Part shown: positions 46,240-58,680 of the stretch, piece by piece
Layout: each line of letters opens with the position of its first letter
Numbering within the stretch: the stretch's first letter is position 1
NCBI GenBank assembly: GCA_963920765.1
Contig: OY987243.1
Coordinates: 6,634,001-6,698,000 of the forward strand
Direction: 5' to 3'
Origin: Ulota crispa
Taxonomy: Eukaryota > Streptophyta > Bryopsida > Orthotrichales > Orthotrichaceae
Length of the DNA stretch: 64,000 nucleotides
Notes under the pieces: generated by a model
The model's database searches: none
What the model saw: the letters and a program-made list of their open reading frames with translations, nothing else
Told to the model about the DNA's origin: nothing
Translations under genes and position numbers: made by a program

Positions 46240-46957
46240 GCCGATTTGATTCCTCCCCCAACTGTGGAGGAAAATGCCTCCCCATATACCCGAGGAGGTT
46301 TTAGTTACAATTTCTAAAAGCTCATTGGTCTTAGGACAAAGCTGACAAATGACATTGGCTGCAGGATCCTCATTTTTGGGGAGCAAAAGGGACCCCAGTG
46401 AAGTTTAGCAATGTTATGGGATTCACAAAGTGCACACGTGGAAAATTAATTCAAAAAAAAAATCAAAAAATATCTGTATAAAGTGACCCATAAATTATAT
46501 CTGCATATAATTGCAAGTATGGTTGTATCTATCATTGCACTTATCAATATTTTTTAGTAGAATTTGAAACTAATGATTAAAAATCCCTTTTATAATTGAC
46601 CTTAGAATGAAAATCAATGGTTTTCAGAAATTTTATTCCTCTATATTTATGTTGTATAGTTTTGATTGTGGTTAATTTTGAAGATGTTTTACAACACTAA
46701 TGAGTTCTACCAGATTTAAATGGTCATTCTTTGATGTGGGAAAGTTAGATTTGTAGGTTGAAACAAACTTGTATATTTTGAAATATGAATTAAATGCACA
46801 CAAAAGATCTTGAGACCTATATCAAAGAAACACTAAAATACATACACAATAATCTAATAGTACGTGGATGCATGAAAAGTGAAGTTTTTGTATGGATGGA
46901 GCCTGCCTAGTTACATTTGTGAATTGTTCAAAATTTACATTCCTTGTTTGAAAGGCA

Positions 46958-48047
46958 TTAACCCTTAAATGCCCAAGGCACCATAATTGTGAATTGTGGT
47001 GTCCAAAAACTTTGGGCAACTTTGAAACCCTTTTGAAGACACATATTTAATTATTTTGAGGTCTTTTTTCGGAGAAGTTGCAAGCTAAACGTAGCTTCAG
47101 CATTCAATTTTAATTTTCTCCATATCTTATTCTATTTGTTTTTGGTGAAAGGTAATAACAAGCGTACCTTTTGTGTCATGAATAGTGTTGTGAATAGTTA
47201 CATGAATAATGCCATGAAAAGTGTCACAAAGCCTATGACAAGTTGCCACTTTGAAAAGACAAGTATCAAGTTGAGAAAAAAGTGAAGATTTATCTTGAGC
47301 ACTCCCTTAGGCAATAAGGGCCCTTTTACTATAATTTCTCATCTAACAAAATCTAAAAGTGTTTTTGGATTAGAATCACTTGGAATTTCTTTGTTATGAA
47401 AATCAGAATTCATTCACCATTGAAGTTTTTTTCATTCATAAGGATTTTTGGTCAATAATTGAAGCTAAATATTTTATTTGTATTAGGCGGTTGCACTTTG
47501 ACAATTGCGTTGCAACCTCATTTGTGAAACTGTAGTCATGGATTTAAAGGGGGACCATCATTTTTTAAATAACAACAATAAACACTAAAGCATCCAAAGT
47601 GGTTGTTTCCCAATTTGTATTCAAAAGTTGCCAATTTACATTAGAAGTTTTGGGCGGCTCCAAAAAAAGCAAAAAAATCTATACTCATCCACATTCAATC
47701 ACCAACCTGTGTGACCAAATTGGGCTTTTTTGGTAGCGCCATCTAGAAGCCTTGAAGTTCAAGATTAGACTGTTCTAATTTTGTTTTGATGTTTAATAAT
47801 GATCTTATAAGGGTGATTCAAAAAATTTAAAACTACCTTTCAAAAATAAGAAAAACATTGTTGGCCCACTACAAGGGAGTATTGTCAAGTTGGACATTGT
47901 ATGTCAATCAAATCACCCTGATTCAAACACTTTTTTGTCAATTTAGATATGTTTTTTGTCAATTTTTTTTTCAATTTGGACATTTTAGTCAATTTGGACA
48001 TGTCAATGCAGATAGTTTTTCTTGTAGTGTGGGCACTTGGGAATTAA
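46958..48047. mobile_element. Possible piggyBac-like element, 1.1 kb
   Basis: TTAACCCTTAAATGCCCAAG starts at 46958, and GGGCACTTGGGAATTAA ends at 48047. The match between ends is weaker than in other units, so the pairing is tentative. No coding region is recognised. Confidence 0.5.
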
Positions 48048-48207
48048 GATTCTTAGCCAAATAGAAAAGCCATATTTTTGAAGTGATTTTCCAATTAGAT
48101 CTTACGCATCATTGTGTTGATGTAAGAAAAAAAAAAAACTTCTATTGTTTAGATTGTGATAATTTGTTGAATCATCACATAGGATTTGTTTGAACGGTTG
48201 TGAGTTT

Positions 48208-48700
48208 TTAACCCCTAAAGGCTCAAGCCTTTTTTTTCTATAAAAGTTATTGAAAACCTCCACTTTGGAAGAATGAAGAAAAAAGTAAGAAAAAGAGTTT
48301 TTTTTAAAATCCAACCACAGTATCTTGTCCTAGACTACGGAAGATACTTGTCCAAAAAATAGCTCTTTTCTGATAAAGAGGAGTGAAATATTGACATCTG
48401 AAATAAAGAAAATAAATAAATTCTTCCCTACTTGAACATTTCAAAAGCCTTTGACCACTCTTAAAGCAACCAAATTGCTCTACACAAGTTGGGATTTAAT
48501 TTTTCATGTAGAAGACCAAGTTAGATATGTGCGGGAGAGTTTTCAAATGAATTGGAGATGTACAACATACTACAAAAAATCATTGAATGCAGGAAGATCA
48601 TGAAATTTGCAAGTACACTAGGCAAAATTGGGGAAATTTAGTAGAATTTAGAAATCAAATTACAATGATTTATAGGGTGAGAAACAAGGACTCCAAAGAT
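48208..48700. mobile_element. Left part of a piggyBac-like element (right end not found)
   Basis: TTAACCCCTAAAGGCTCAAG starts at 48208. The next 450 bases match the left ends at 8994, 50771 and 60923 (ATCCAACCACAGTATCTTGT, CTCTACACAAGTTG, ACACTAGGCAAA). No matching right end follows nearby, so it is truncated, or its partner lies farther off. Confidence 0.55.
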
Positions 48701-48814
48701 ACTACAACTTGAAAAAAAAACTAAAACTAAAACTAAATGCTCACATTGCTATAAACATTAAAACTAAAAAATTGACAAAGAGGCAAAGTTTTGGATGGTT
48801 TCAAAGGTCCACAT

Positions 48815-48922
48815 CATGAGGCTCCATCCTCCCACCTTTTGGCCTGTAGCCCAAGCAAACTCTAACTGGCCACATAGCAGGCCTAGCCATGGCCAGTGCT
48901 AGAGTCAGGATGGAGGCTCATG
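48815..48922. repeat. 108-bp hairpin with 16-base perfect arms
   Basis: CATGAGGCTCCATCCT at 48815-48830 is perfectly inverted at 48907-48922. The loop is comparatively GC-rich and contains CTAGCCATGGCC. No target duplication is evident. Confidence 0.6.
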
Positions 48923-49099
48923 CACTATTTGGTTAGTCAGGTCCCAAACTCCCGATTCCTAATTGTGTTGCACGCTCCCTTGTTCCCCTCCCGCATTCGT
49001 AGTATATTCCCCAACCATTCCTGCATGAGCTCTCGGTGCACTTCCATGACATTTACTCTGCTATTCTCAGCTAGAGCCAACCTAGTATAAAAACCTAAC

Positions 49100-50770
49100 T
49101 AGAGAGTAAATTATTATTTTGATACTTGTTTATAATAAAAATTGAACTTTTCCACATGACGTTGTTTAGATATAACTTCCTTTGTGGTTCTAAACTAAAT
49201 CAAGGTCTTTAAACCCAAATTTGAATTCAATTTTTTCAAATTTAATTTGTTGATGATAAATACCTAAAATTCATTCCCCCTTGTGAATGCCAAAAGTAAG
49301 AGGGGTTGTGTCCCTAGTACCGTCGTTTGGCGGTTTACCAGATAAAATGTGTAAAACCTAAAGGAAAGGTGTATAAGTATATTCTGCTACCTCATATATA
49401 GAAGTAGAGTATCTATTCAAAGTAAAAAGCGTCTATTGTTGGTGCGTGAGCTTCACTCTCTTTCACAGCGTTATGGAATATTTTCCACAATGCTACGCTC
49501 GCCTGCAGTGTTGCAATTTTACTCTCCCTCTTTGTGTGCATGTATCAATTTATCTGACAAACATGTTCATCTATACTATTAAGTGGGAGCCTAACCCTCA
49601 CTGACTCCGCGCCCTTTTCTAGAACCTTTTAGAACTTTTTGGAGTAAGTTGAAGCAATAAAAAAAACCCTAGATATAGAACACCAAGCACCTTCCAGTCA
49701 TGTCCTCTAAAACTTTCTAGAACTTCTTGTTGGAAGTTGAAACAATAAAGGATGCCCCAAATATAAAACACCAAACATTCTCCAACCATGTGCCAAAAAA
49801 TCAACAAAAGACCAATTGCCTTCTAACAAAGTACTTAAGAATAACATTGTGATGAAGGCAATCACTATTTTTGGTTTAAAAAAATGACCAAAATGACAAT
49901 GCATCAAGGTTAGATTTTGAACCAACTATGAGATATTGATTTTCTATGAAGTACATGATGATTACATTCTAGACCAATCGATTTGTAAGGTATTGATTTT
50001 TTGTAAAATTGAATGTTGCATTACCCATACATGTCCAACTCATGCAAAGCTTGTGCATGTATACTAGTGTAGTTTAAATCCAAAATTCAAAAAATAGTAA
50101 TATCACCTTCAAAAAAAAATTATATTCAAAATCGTGTATTTCATTTATCTTCCTAAATTACTTGTTTCTTTTTTTAATGCCTAGATGCATGAGGCACCCA
50201 ATTTGGATGTTTACACAACTCTATCAAATCAATATTTTTAGTAAAAAAAGATCAATACATGAATGCTTTGAAGTCTATTTTTAACATCAAAAATCTGATT
50301 TAAAAATTGAATATTGGTAAATTTTCTACTCAAAATTTTGTACAAAGATGTTCTACCTATAAGTATAGCTTCAAAATCCCAATTGGCCACTTGAGTCTTT
50401 AAGAATTAAAGCAAGCAAAAAATGATGTCTTTAAATAAATAAAAAGCTTGAACTGAAGAAGTAACCAAAAGATTAGGTCTTATATATGACATAAGATTGG
50501 ATCTTGTGGTAGATATAAGATTGGGTTTTATGGTAGATATAAGCTTGTGGCTTAAAATAAACATAAGATTGAATATTAAGGTATACATAAAATTAGATCT
50601 TCAAGCAAACATGAGATTAAGTACCAAAATAAATTTAAAATTGGATTCAAAAAATGACAAAAAATAAAATAAAATATGAATATATTGTAGATTTAATTAT
50701 GCATTCACACTAGATGTTACTATAGAAGAAAGAGCAATATTACATAAGTTGAGCAAGTAAATTATTCACA
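49100..50770. other. AT-rich intergenic sequence with a fragment of IR family A
   Basis: At about 49160-49285 one arm of the foldback family of 17072-17480 is present (TTTGTGGTTCTAAACTAAAT, AAATACCTAAAATT). At 50470-50610 ACATAAGATTGGATCTT-like units recur loosely. No gene is seen. Confidence 0.4.
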
Positions 50771-53700
50771 TTAACCCCTAAAGGATTGCAATTTTTTTTT
50801 TGCAATTTTCAGTGAAAACTACCACTTTTTGGGGAATGGGTAGATTAGGATTTTTTTTTTTTTTTTTTTTAATTTTTTTATAAAGAATATCCAACCATAG
50901 GATCTTGGCCTAGACTATGGGAGGTACTTCTTTGGAAAAAATTAGCTCAATTTAAAGGTTGAGGAGTGAGATATTTACACTCAAAGTGAAGAAATTTTCT
51001 TTTTTCTTTAATACCCAAAATTTTCAAAAGCCTTTGACCAATGATATGTAAAAAAAATTACTCTACACAAAGTTGAAGATTTTTTTTTTATCATGTAGGT
51101 AATCAAGTTAGGTATGTGTGGGAGAAGTTTCAAATGAATTGGATATGTGGATCATACTTTATAAAACCTTGGAATGCCGGAAGGTCTAGAATTTTTCAAA
51201 TACACTAGACAAATTTGAAGGCTTTGCCAAAAATTCAAAAAAAAATCCAACACAATTGAAGCGGTGAAAATTTAGGCTGGTTATTTCAAAAAAAAAAAAA
51301 CACACATGGAGGCTAATCAAAATGTGTAAAATAAAAAAGTTCGCATAGGGCAGATGCAATTGAGGGTTTCGGGTCTCATGAAATGGGGCCATTGTTCCCC
51401 CTATTATACCCTCCATACATGTAAATACTTTGAAGTCCCGCCTTGCTGGCAGAGGGACCTGCAGCTCTCACATATAAATTTTCATTAGATAGTAGTTGTT
51501 GCATTCTTTCGCTGGACCCTTTTCTCCCGAATGCTCTATCCGACCGCACCCGTTGCCGCTGCTGATCCGATCTTCAGGGCCGTTTCCCTATGCCGCAGCC
51601 GGGCACAACACTCCCTGACAGCGGTGAGGTGGTGATCTCAATGCTGATGTGGCTGTCCCTGCTACTCTAGCTCTGCTTTGTCGTTGTAAACGTTGCAACC
51701 TGCTCAGGACTTTCGTCGAAGGTCCTTTGTATCAGATGTATGCTTCTAAACTTCTAAGATCAGTTACAGCAATTTTTTCTTCTGGTAGTTCTGTCTTTAG
51801 TCCCAATACTTACTGCTGGTGCTATGGTCACTGTTACTGCTGATGCTCCAGAAGCTCTAATATTCTAGAGACTCTACTACCTCAAACTCTCTGTTGCTCC
51901 AAGAGCTGTGCGGATTTTGAATCACAAGTCATACAACCAATAGAAAGCATAAATATGAATATTAGGTAAATTTGTATTATGTATATAGTACGCTATTTTT
52001 TTCTCTATAAAAGATTATAATTCATAACTAGCATAACTTTCTGATTCACTATATATTTTTCAATTATTGCCATATAATAATTAAAAATATAAGGTTATAA
52101 GAGAATAATGAAAACTCAAAATAAAATTTGTTGTCTTATATAATGTTTGCATGATATTTTTGGAAACATTTCCTACGTCAACATATGAATTTATTTCCAT
52201 AAGATGGACAATATGTTATGAGGCAAATGATAGGGTGTGAACTATCATTACAAACGACACACGAAGTTTTTGGTTAGTAGTAGTTGTCTGATAACAAACA
52301 TTCTTATTTGACATCGCATAAAATACGAGTGTTATAAAATCCCAATTATGTATAAGAGTTTCACACAATTAGATCTTAAATTGTAAATGTGTCATAGGTC
52401 GATGTGGAGGCACTTGAGTTTTACACTTATCAAAATATATGACATACATGTTCAAGACAATCGTGTCGATAAAGAAAAAAAAAAACTCGATGCTACCATT
52501 TATATGATTGAGTCTAGCATGAATAGGACTTTCGGAACTGGTCGGCAACATCAACGCCGCGCATGAGCGTTGTGTATACAAGTGGATTAGAGATGTGATA
52601 ATATTCTCCCGGATTGCATCATTGCGTCGTACAACCGTCGCTATGAGAAATTCATCAGGAAATTCAATTAAAATACTATGAGTAGAGATGATACGCACCG
52701 ATATCTTGTTTTTTCAGATAATGGCATTGATAGTTTCTAACAGATGCATACGCCACTCCAAAGATCTTTGCGCCGATTTTGCAAATTCATTTGTGTTTTA
52801 TAATATTGAAAGAATGCCAATTTTATTGGCTCAAATTCTGCCTGTATCACAAATATTCTTCTCTAGCAATTCTTGGAATAAATATATGCTAGTGAAAAAG
52901 TTATTTACAGCAATAATATGTCCAAATCTCTTATATGAAGCCAATAATCTCAAAACCATATTATGAGCTAATCATGGTTGTCCTCGAAGTGTTAGTGCTT
53001 ATTATGCTAAAACTTGATCTTTCCCATAATAGATTTCAAAATTTGCCACAAATCCTGAAATCGAGTCTGCAAGGTACCTAACTTTGATTTCCCACTTTTG
53101 AGGCTTTTATGGCATATATTACATAGCCAAGCAATATAATCATTTATAGTATATCATTATTTCGTTAATTGCACCAAATTTTTTAATATTCCATGGTGAG
53201 AGACAACTCTCTTTAATGAAATCAATAAACTAACGTGGCTGTCCTATCTTATCATAATTAGGTGGAGCTCTATTAAGCACGTACTTCGCCGGATTTGTGG
53301 CATGTAGACATTTTATAAACAATATAAACCTAACCCTAGACATGAGGCTAGAAATAATGAGGCAAAGAAATAGAGATCCATGCTTCTGCCAATATGATTT
53401 CCTATTGGATTGTTTTTTAGCCTCATGTACGTAATAATGGCTATATACACTTGAAGTTCTTTTACATAACAAGGTGTCCACAAACAGTTCCTTGAGACCG
53501 GCCATTAGCATCCAAACAAGTAGCGTATCTATTAATCTCTGTTACAATATCTCTAAGAACATTGTGTGGCAAAAAATATCAAATAACTCTATGAAGGTTG
53601 GAAAAAAGAACCATAAGTCCTAAAAAGAAGATTCAACTTCAAAATGAATGGACAATGGGTCATACGTCACAAACTCATGAGTCCAATTTTCATCACGATA

Positions 53701-54905
53701 TGTGAATCTGAAGTTCTCATGCTCTTCTGTGACTTCATCAGTGCAAGTATCATCTTCATCATTTGACTATAAATCCTTAATATAAGGGTTGCTTCCATTA
53801 TTGTTACCTTCCAATAGTAGTGATTAGATAATCTTTTGAGAATTAGAGGAGCCATAATATTCCATATCTAAATTCCCTTGCACTCCCAATGACCTCCTCT
53901 TCCGTCTTAACACACATGCATGACAATGCAGATATATATTCCAAAATTTAGTGTTTATAATGTATTACATTGCAAAAAAAGAGTAATCTAAGAAAAAACG
54001 TGCTACATTTTTCAAATAATTATGCAAATCTTTGTGGACTTGTTTATATTGAAATTTAATATTTTGGTGTAATGAATTTCACACTTCCATCAATGCATAT
54101 TTCCCAAATGTCTTCATTGCATTCATTGATGACATTGTTGCAATTACCTTCACCACATCTTCCTAATAATTCAATAACCATGACGGGGGACATTATTCCA
54201 ACTATCTCTAGCACATCTTTCTAATAATTCAATTACCATGATATGTATGCATTTACATGTAATTAAATTATCCATTAGCAGGTTACTTTCTAATTCCTAA
54301 AGAAGTACTAATCATAATAGTATTGTACAAAAAATTATCTTGTACTTATAGTATCACAATATCATACGATTTACTCTCCATCAGCATAAAGCACTCAAGA
54401 ATAAAAAATACAAAAAATTTGAAAAAACACCCTTGAACATGAATGCTCCATGATATACTCATGTATATTTATTAGTTTTGAAGAGCAAGTACAACCATAG
54501 AAGTTTAATTTTTTTTGGCAAAACAAGAGAGTAGAATTGGTAATTATCATGTGAGAATATAAATATCAATTTACCAAAACTTGTTTAAATGTATAATAAA
54601 AAAAGTGCAAATCGCATATTATAAACATAAAACTTCATCTTTTCCCAAGAAAAATCTATACTACCATTATAGCAAGGGGATTGATATGTGTACCACACCT
54701 TTTTAGACCCTAAACCACATTCTGGGATAAATTTTAGATTTCTACCATCAAATAGTTGAATTTGAGAATTCGGAATTCAAATTTGGACTTAGAGACCTTG
54801 GTTTTCAATAAAAGATTTGGAAAATCATGCAAAGTAGTTTGGCCATAGGTATATGCTTGAAATCCCATTTGTCCCCCGAAAGAACAATGGTTCTTTAGGG
54901 GTTAA
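50771..54905. mobile_element. Candidate full-length (dead) piggyBac-like transposon enclosing the transposase relic
   Basis: TTAACCCCTAAAGGATTGCA starts at 50771, followed by about 400 bases shared with the left ends at 8994, 48208 and 60923. The right end, GAACAATGGTTCTTTAGGGGTTAA, closes at 54905, preceded by ATGCTTGAAATCCCATTTGT as in other right ends. Between them, on the minus strand, lies a decayed piggyBac transposase (52670-53865). At 4.1 kb the unit has the size expected of an autonomous element. A GC-richer block at 51500-51900 and a foldback fragment at 54675-54817 interrupt it, so later insertions are likely. That both ends belong to one original insertion is inference. Confidence 0.6.
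52369..53865 (-). pseudogene. PiggyBac-family transposase relic (DDE_Tnp_1_7 type)
   Basis: Reading from ATG at 53865 on the minus strand gives recognisable piggyBac-derived blocks in order. They are WTHEFVTYDPLSI and FPTFIELFDIF; VLRDIVTEINRYAT with LDANG after a frameshift; KSYWQKHGSLF and CLHATNPAKYV; NYDKIGQPR then FIDFIKE; SPWNIKKFGAINEIMIYYK; KPQKWEIKVRYLADSISGFV; HNMVLRLLASYKRFGHIIAV then NNFFTS; and KNKISV with ISTHS. Similarity fades near 52670, though the frame stays open to 52369. More than ten in-frame stops and at least two frameshifts show it is dead. The Asp expected in the (I/V)DE block is Asn (AAC, 53166-53164), and the Asp expected before NFFTS is Asn (AAT, 52905-52903); both fit G-to-A change. 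The C-terminal third catalytic block and cysteine-rich domain are not seen. Confidence 0.82.
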
Positions 54906-57839
54906 TTAGTAGTTTTAATGTTATAATCACATACATGCAATTATTATAATAACATTTGCTTCAAATGTAATGTATGATTTTTGAAAAGATCAAGATTTTT
55001 TTAGATAAATATAAAATTAAGCTAAAATAATTATTCATAAATTAAATTTGCAATTTTTTATACTATTTTTTATTGACAAAATTTATGAAAATGCAATGCT
55101 TTCATTTTTGGTAATATTTTTTAGTGGCGATTATCGTTTAAAGAGTAGTGACAATGCAAAATCAATGAAATGAAATGCTTGAATTTTGCATAAATGTAAG
55201 ATATTAGAGTTCTAATTAAAACTTGCATGATTTTTGGCAGAAAAATATGGAATTTGGTAAAGAACAGTTGAGTTTTTTTTATTTATATTAATTAATATTT
55301 ATCTTTTATTGAATATGTCTTCATGTTTGAGAGTGCAGAACAAGTTTGTGGATATAATGTTTTTAAAGCAAAGAATAAAAGATGATGTGATTACTATAAA
55401 TCTTGTGCATGAAAATTCTTAAAAATGTGATTAGTGATAGCAAGTATAATTTGTATAAAATATCAAAGTTTATTTATTTTTTAAATGATTCCTTTGAAAA
55501 GAAATCCAAAATTTTTATTTTTATAATTGTCAGTCATTTTCATTAGTTTGTTTATTATTTATCAATTATATGTTGCACATTGTGCAATAATGCTGAAATT
55601 GCATAGAAAAGACACAAAATCACAAAATCTATAGCAAATTCTTGGTGAATGATTAATTAATGATATGTCAGAGACATGACACATTTTAACTAGGCTCTTT
55701 TTTGCGCTGTATTGAGTCTTTCAAACATAAATTTCATGTATTTTTTCATTTGGTAGTTGCATAAATGTATTTGGTTTTGTTTGTTTTTGTCTATGCAAGA
55801 TTTAAAACCACAAAAAAAGACAACCACATTCTTGGAGGAAATTAAATGGTCTTTGAAGGTTTTTCATTCAATGCAAAAAAATGTCAGTGACTACAATTTT
55901 TTTTTTAAATGTTCAAAACTGTGGAGTGTACTCCGCATATATTGGTGATTTGAATATTTATATCCTAGAAAATACAAAAATTAAATAACATTTGTAAAGA
56001 TTTTGAAAAGAGAATATTGCAGAATAATTGAATGCCTTTTACAAGAAAGTAGTGCTTTAAGAAAAGAGGAAGACATACATGTGTTTTTCTTTTTATTGTT
56101 TGATGAAAGTGAGCTCTTTTTATGCATGTTGAGCAAACATTTGTGCACATCTTTAAAAAAATTAAACTTCTTATTTCTTCATAGGACAAATAATGAAGCA
56201 TGCAATTCATTCTTTTTAGAGAACTAATGCCTTCACATTCTACGAGCATTCAAAAAATTTGTTCATAAATTGTATAATATGTATCGATTATCATGATAAA
56301 TATCATAGGATATTTTGCATACGTAGGCTTTACACTACTTATTTTATCAAAATTTTAATACTTAAGTTTTCCAAATGATTTAAAGATTAACAAAATATTC
56401 AAAATTTTGTACTGAAAGAATTTGGTGTCAATTTTGGGCTTACATTAGTTCAAGCACTTTGAGAAATTCACATCAATTGACAAGGACATGTGATGGAGTT
56501 TAGTGAGATGCTTAAACATTAAGGTTTTATGTATGAAAACAATACTTAATTGATTTTTTTTGTAAAGACCCAAGACTATGTTGTAGGTTACAGATATTTA
56601 AGTATAAAATATCATTGTTGTTTAGAATAAAAGCCATTTTAACTCTTGAGTTTTGAAAAAATAAATATCAAAGCCTCTTATTTGTCTATCCCATTTTTTT
56701 GCAAGGAATAGCAATTATTACAATTAAATCAAACATATAAATTAAAAAGTATAAAACAAAAAATCAAATATTATTAAAAAATTATTGTCTTTCATCCTTA
56801 AGACAAAATTTACGTCATAATAGGTCATAATCATCAGAATCTTGACAAGGTTTGCAATTGTAATCTCTTGTAAATGCAAATGATATAAATGTTGAACCAC
56901 CAATTGATACTTTACATTCTTCAAATTCTTTAGCTCCACAATAATCCTTAAGTGTTGAAAAGTATTATAATATTATTTTTCTAATAAGTTAGTTATAAAT
57001 GGTGCTAACTCTTTTGTCACCTTATATTAATTAGATTTTGTACATTCATATATACTAGAAAACTATAAATAATACTAGTAGTACAAAATAATATTGATAT
57101 GCAACAAAAAATGTATGCATTATTATATAATAATTAAATACAAATAAAACATAAACAAGGGAACTTACCGATTAATAATTCCTCTTGTCCATCACATCCC
57201 AAACATGTACATTTTTGTACATTTGATATTATTAGATATTCTTATGTTTCTAGCACCAGTTTTTAAAAATTTAGCTGATTTTAAAATTAATGTTAAATTT
57301 GTATTTGAAAAAATATTGTTTTTTAAATCAGCCGTAAAAAATTATTCCGGTGAATCCTTGTGAATTATAAAAACTGTAACTTACCGCCTGTAATTGTTAG
57401 GAAATTTATCTATTTCAATATTAAGAAAATCTACTCTAACAAATTTAAACCTCAAGAGTTATATACTTAATAAATTATATGAAAATCCTCTTTTTCAACA
57501 TTGTTAGTGTGTTTTGAGTTTTTTTTATGATAGTCCACGGCATGTTGTAGAAGAGCTTTAGATTTAGATTTTAGATTTTGTTACATTTTGTATAATGTAC
57601 TTGATTGGTATCTACTAACCAACTAATACCATATACTTTCATACTTGTTAACAACAACAAAATAATGAAATTTAGAATGTGTTGTTTAGATTTATAATGT
57701 TCTTTAAAATACTTTTTGTAAATAAAAATATCACAACCGCAGTACTTACAATGTTCTAATTTTTTTTCATTATTTATTTGTGATTTTTTTTTTATTCTCT
57801 ATTTTTTTATTGCACATCATGTACTTGGGTATGACGAGA
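54906..57839. other. Extremely AT-rich intergenic sequence
   Basis: This is the most AT-rich long stretch of the window, with short open frames, poly-A/T runs and no recognisable domain, RNA or element end. Nothing supports a gene. Confidence 0.45.
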
Positions 57840-58680
57840 TCGGTTAACTTGGCTTGGGTATTGGTAGTGCAATGGATGGAATCGTGGCTAATGCATGTGC
57901 TCACACCCTAGGGCTGTATGGCGAGAGACTTGGTAGTCTTCCGCATCTTGACATGGTTTACAAGCATACACATACTCCACAATGTACTTGATTTGATGCT
58001 CGCCTGCTACTATGGGGGACGTGAAGGTGCTTGAAATGCCCTGACAACATTCCAAGGTTAAATGGCTATTCCCATTGTGCCAACTTCAGAACTTGTGCCT
58101 GCATGTATGGATTGTCACATAACAAGACGTCCTCGGTATTGTCAATCGTCAAATGTAAATAGACTGCCATTCCACAAGGTGTTTGGAACTCAATATCAAA
58201 TGAAGAAGATTGGCAGATACTCAAGAATTTGATGTGCGTTTGTTGGTCGTTTTGCTACAAAGCACTCTTGGATGAATCCATTCTCAAATTGTCAAGCTCC
58301 CAAAATCACTTCCCAATATAACCGCAGGTGTTTGCTAATTTCTACGTCAGTGAGTCCAAACAAGCCTTCTTTTCTAGCTTGGACGATAGCCATGGTATGC
58401 TGGTTGGGAGATAGCATGTAGTTTTTTGCTAAATACGCCCAATATTTGTAACTAATTTCTAACTTTGCAGGTCCTTGTAATAGTTCTTTTGCTGAAAGAT
58501 TCTCATTGCCCTCGTTATCACTGTAATCATCTTTGTCATCACGATAGCATTTGCGTCTCTCACCATGATGAATTTGCTCTCAAACACTGAAAGTGGATTC
58601 TTCCTCCCTAGGTAAATTGGTTGAAGACTCGTTGAAGAATTTTCCGAAGAACCCGCTGAGGCAAAACCGGAATTAGAAAA
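57840..58680 (-). pseudogene. Decayed coding-like region of unknown family
   Basis: The base composition becomes much less AT-rich than on either side. On the minus strand a frame of about 95 codons (about 58590-58300) is free of stops, with a coding-like composition: blocks RDDKDDYSDNEGNENLSAKE, KYWAYLAKNYMLSPNQ and LTDVEISKHLRLYWEV. Downstream in another frame are EFQTPCGMAVYLHLTIDN and DNPYMQAQVLKLAQWE, separated by stops and frameshifts. I do not recognise the family. It could be the accessory gene of a transposon or a dead host gene. Confidence 0.35.

Noticed and set aside
54906..57839. Organelle DNA insertion suggested by extreme AT content
   Set aside because: No organellar gene could be recognised, so composition alone is not sufficient.
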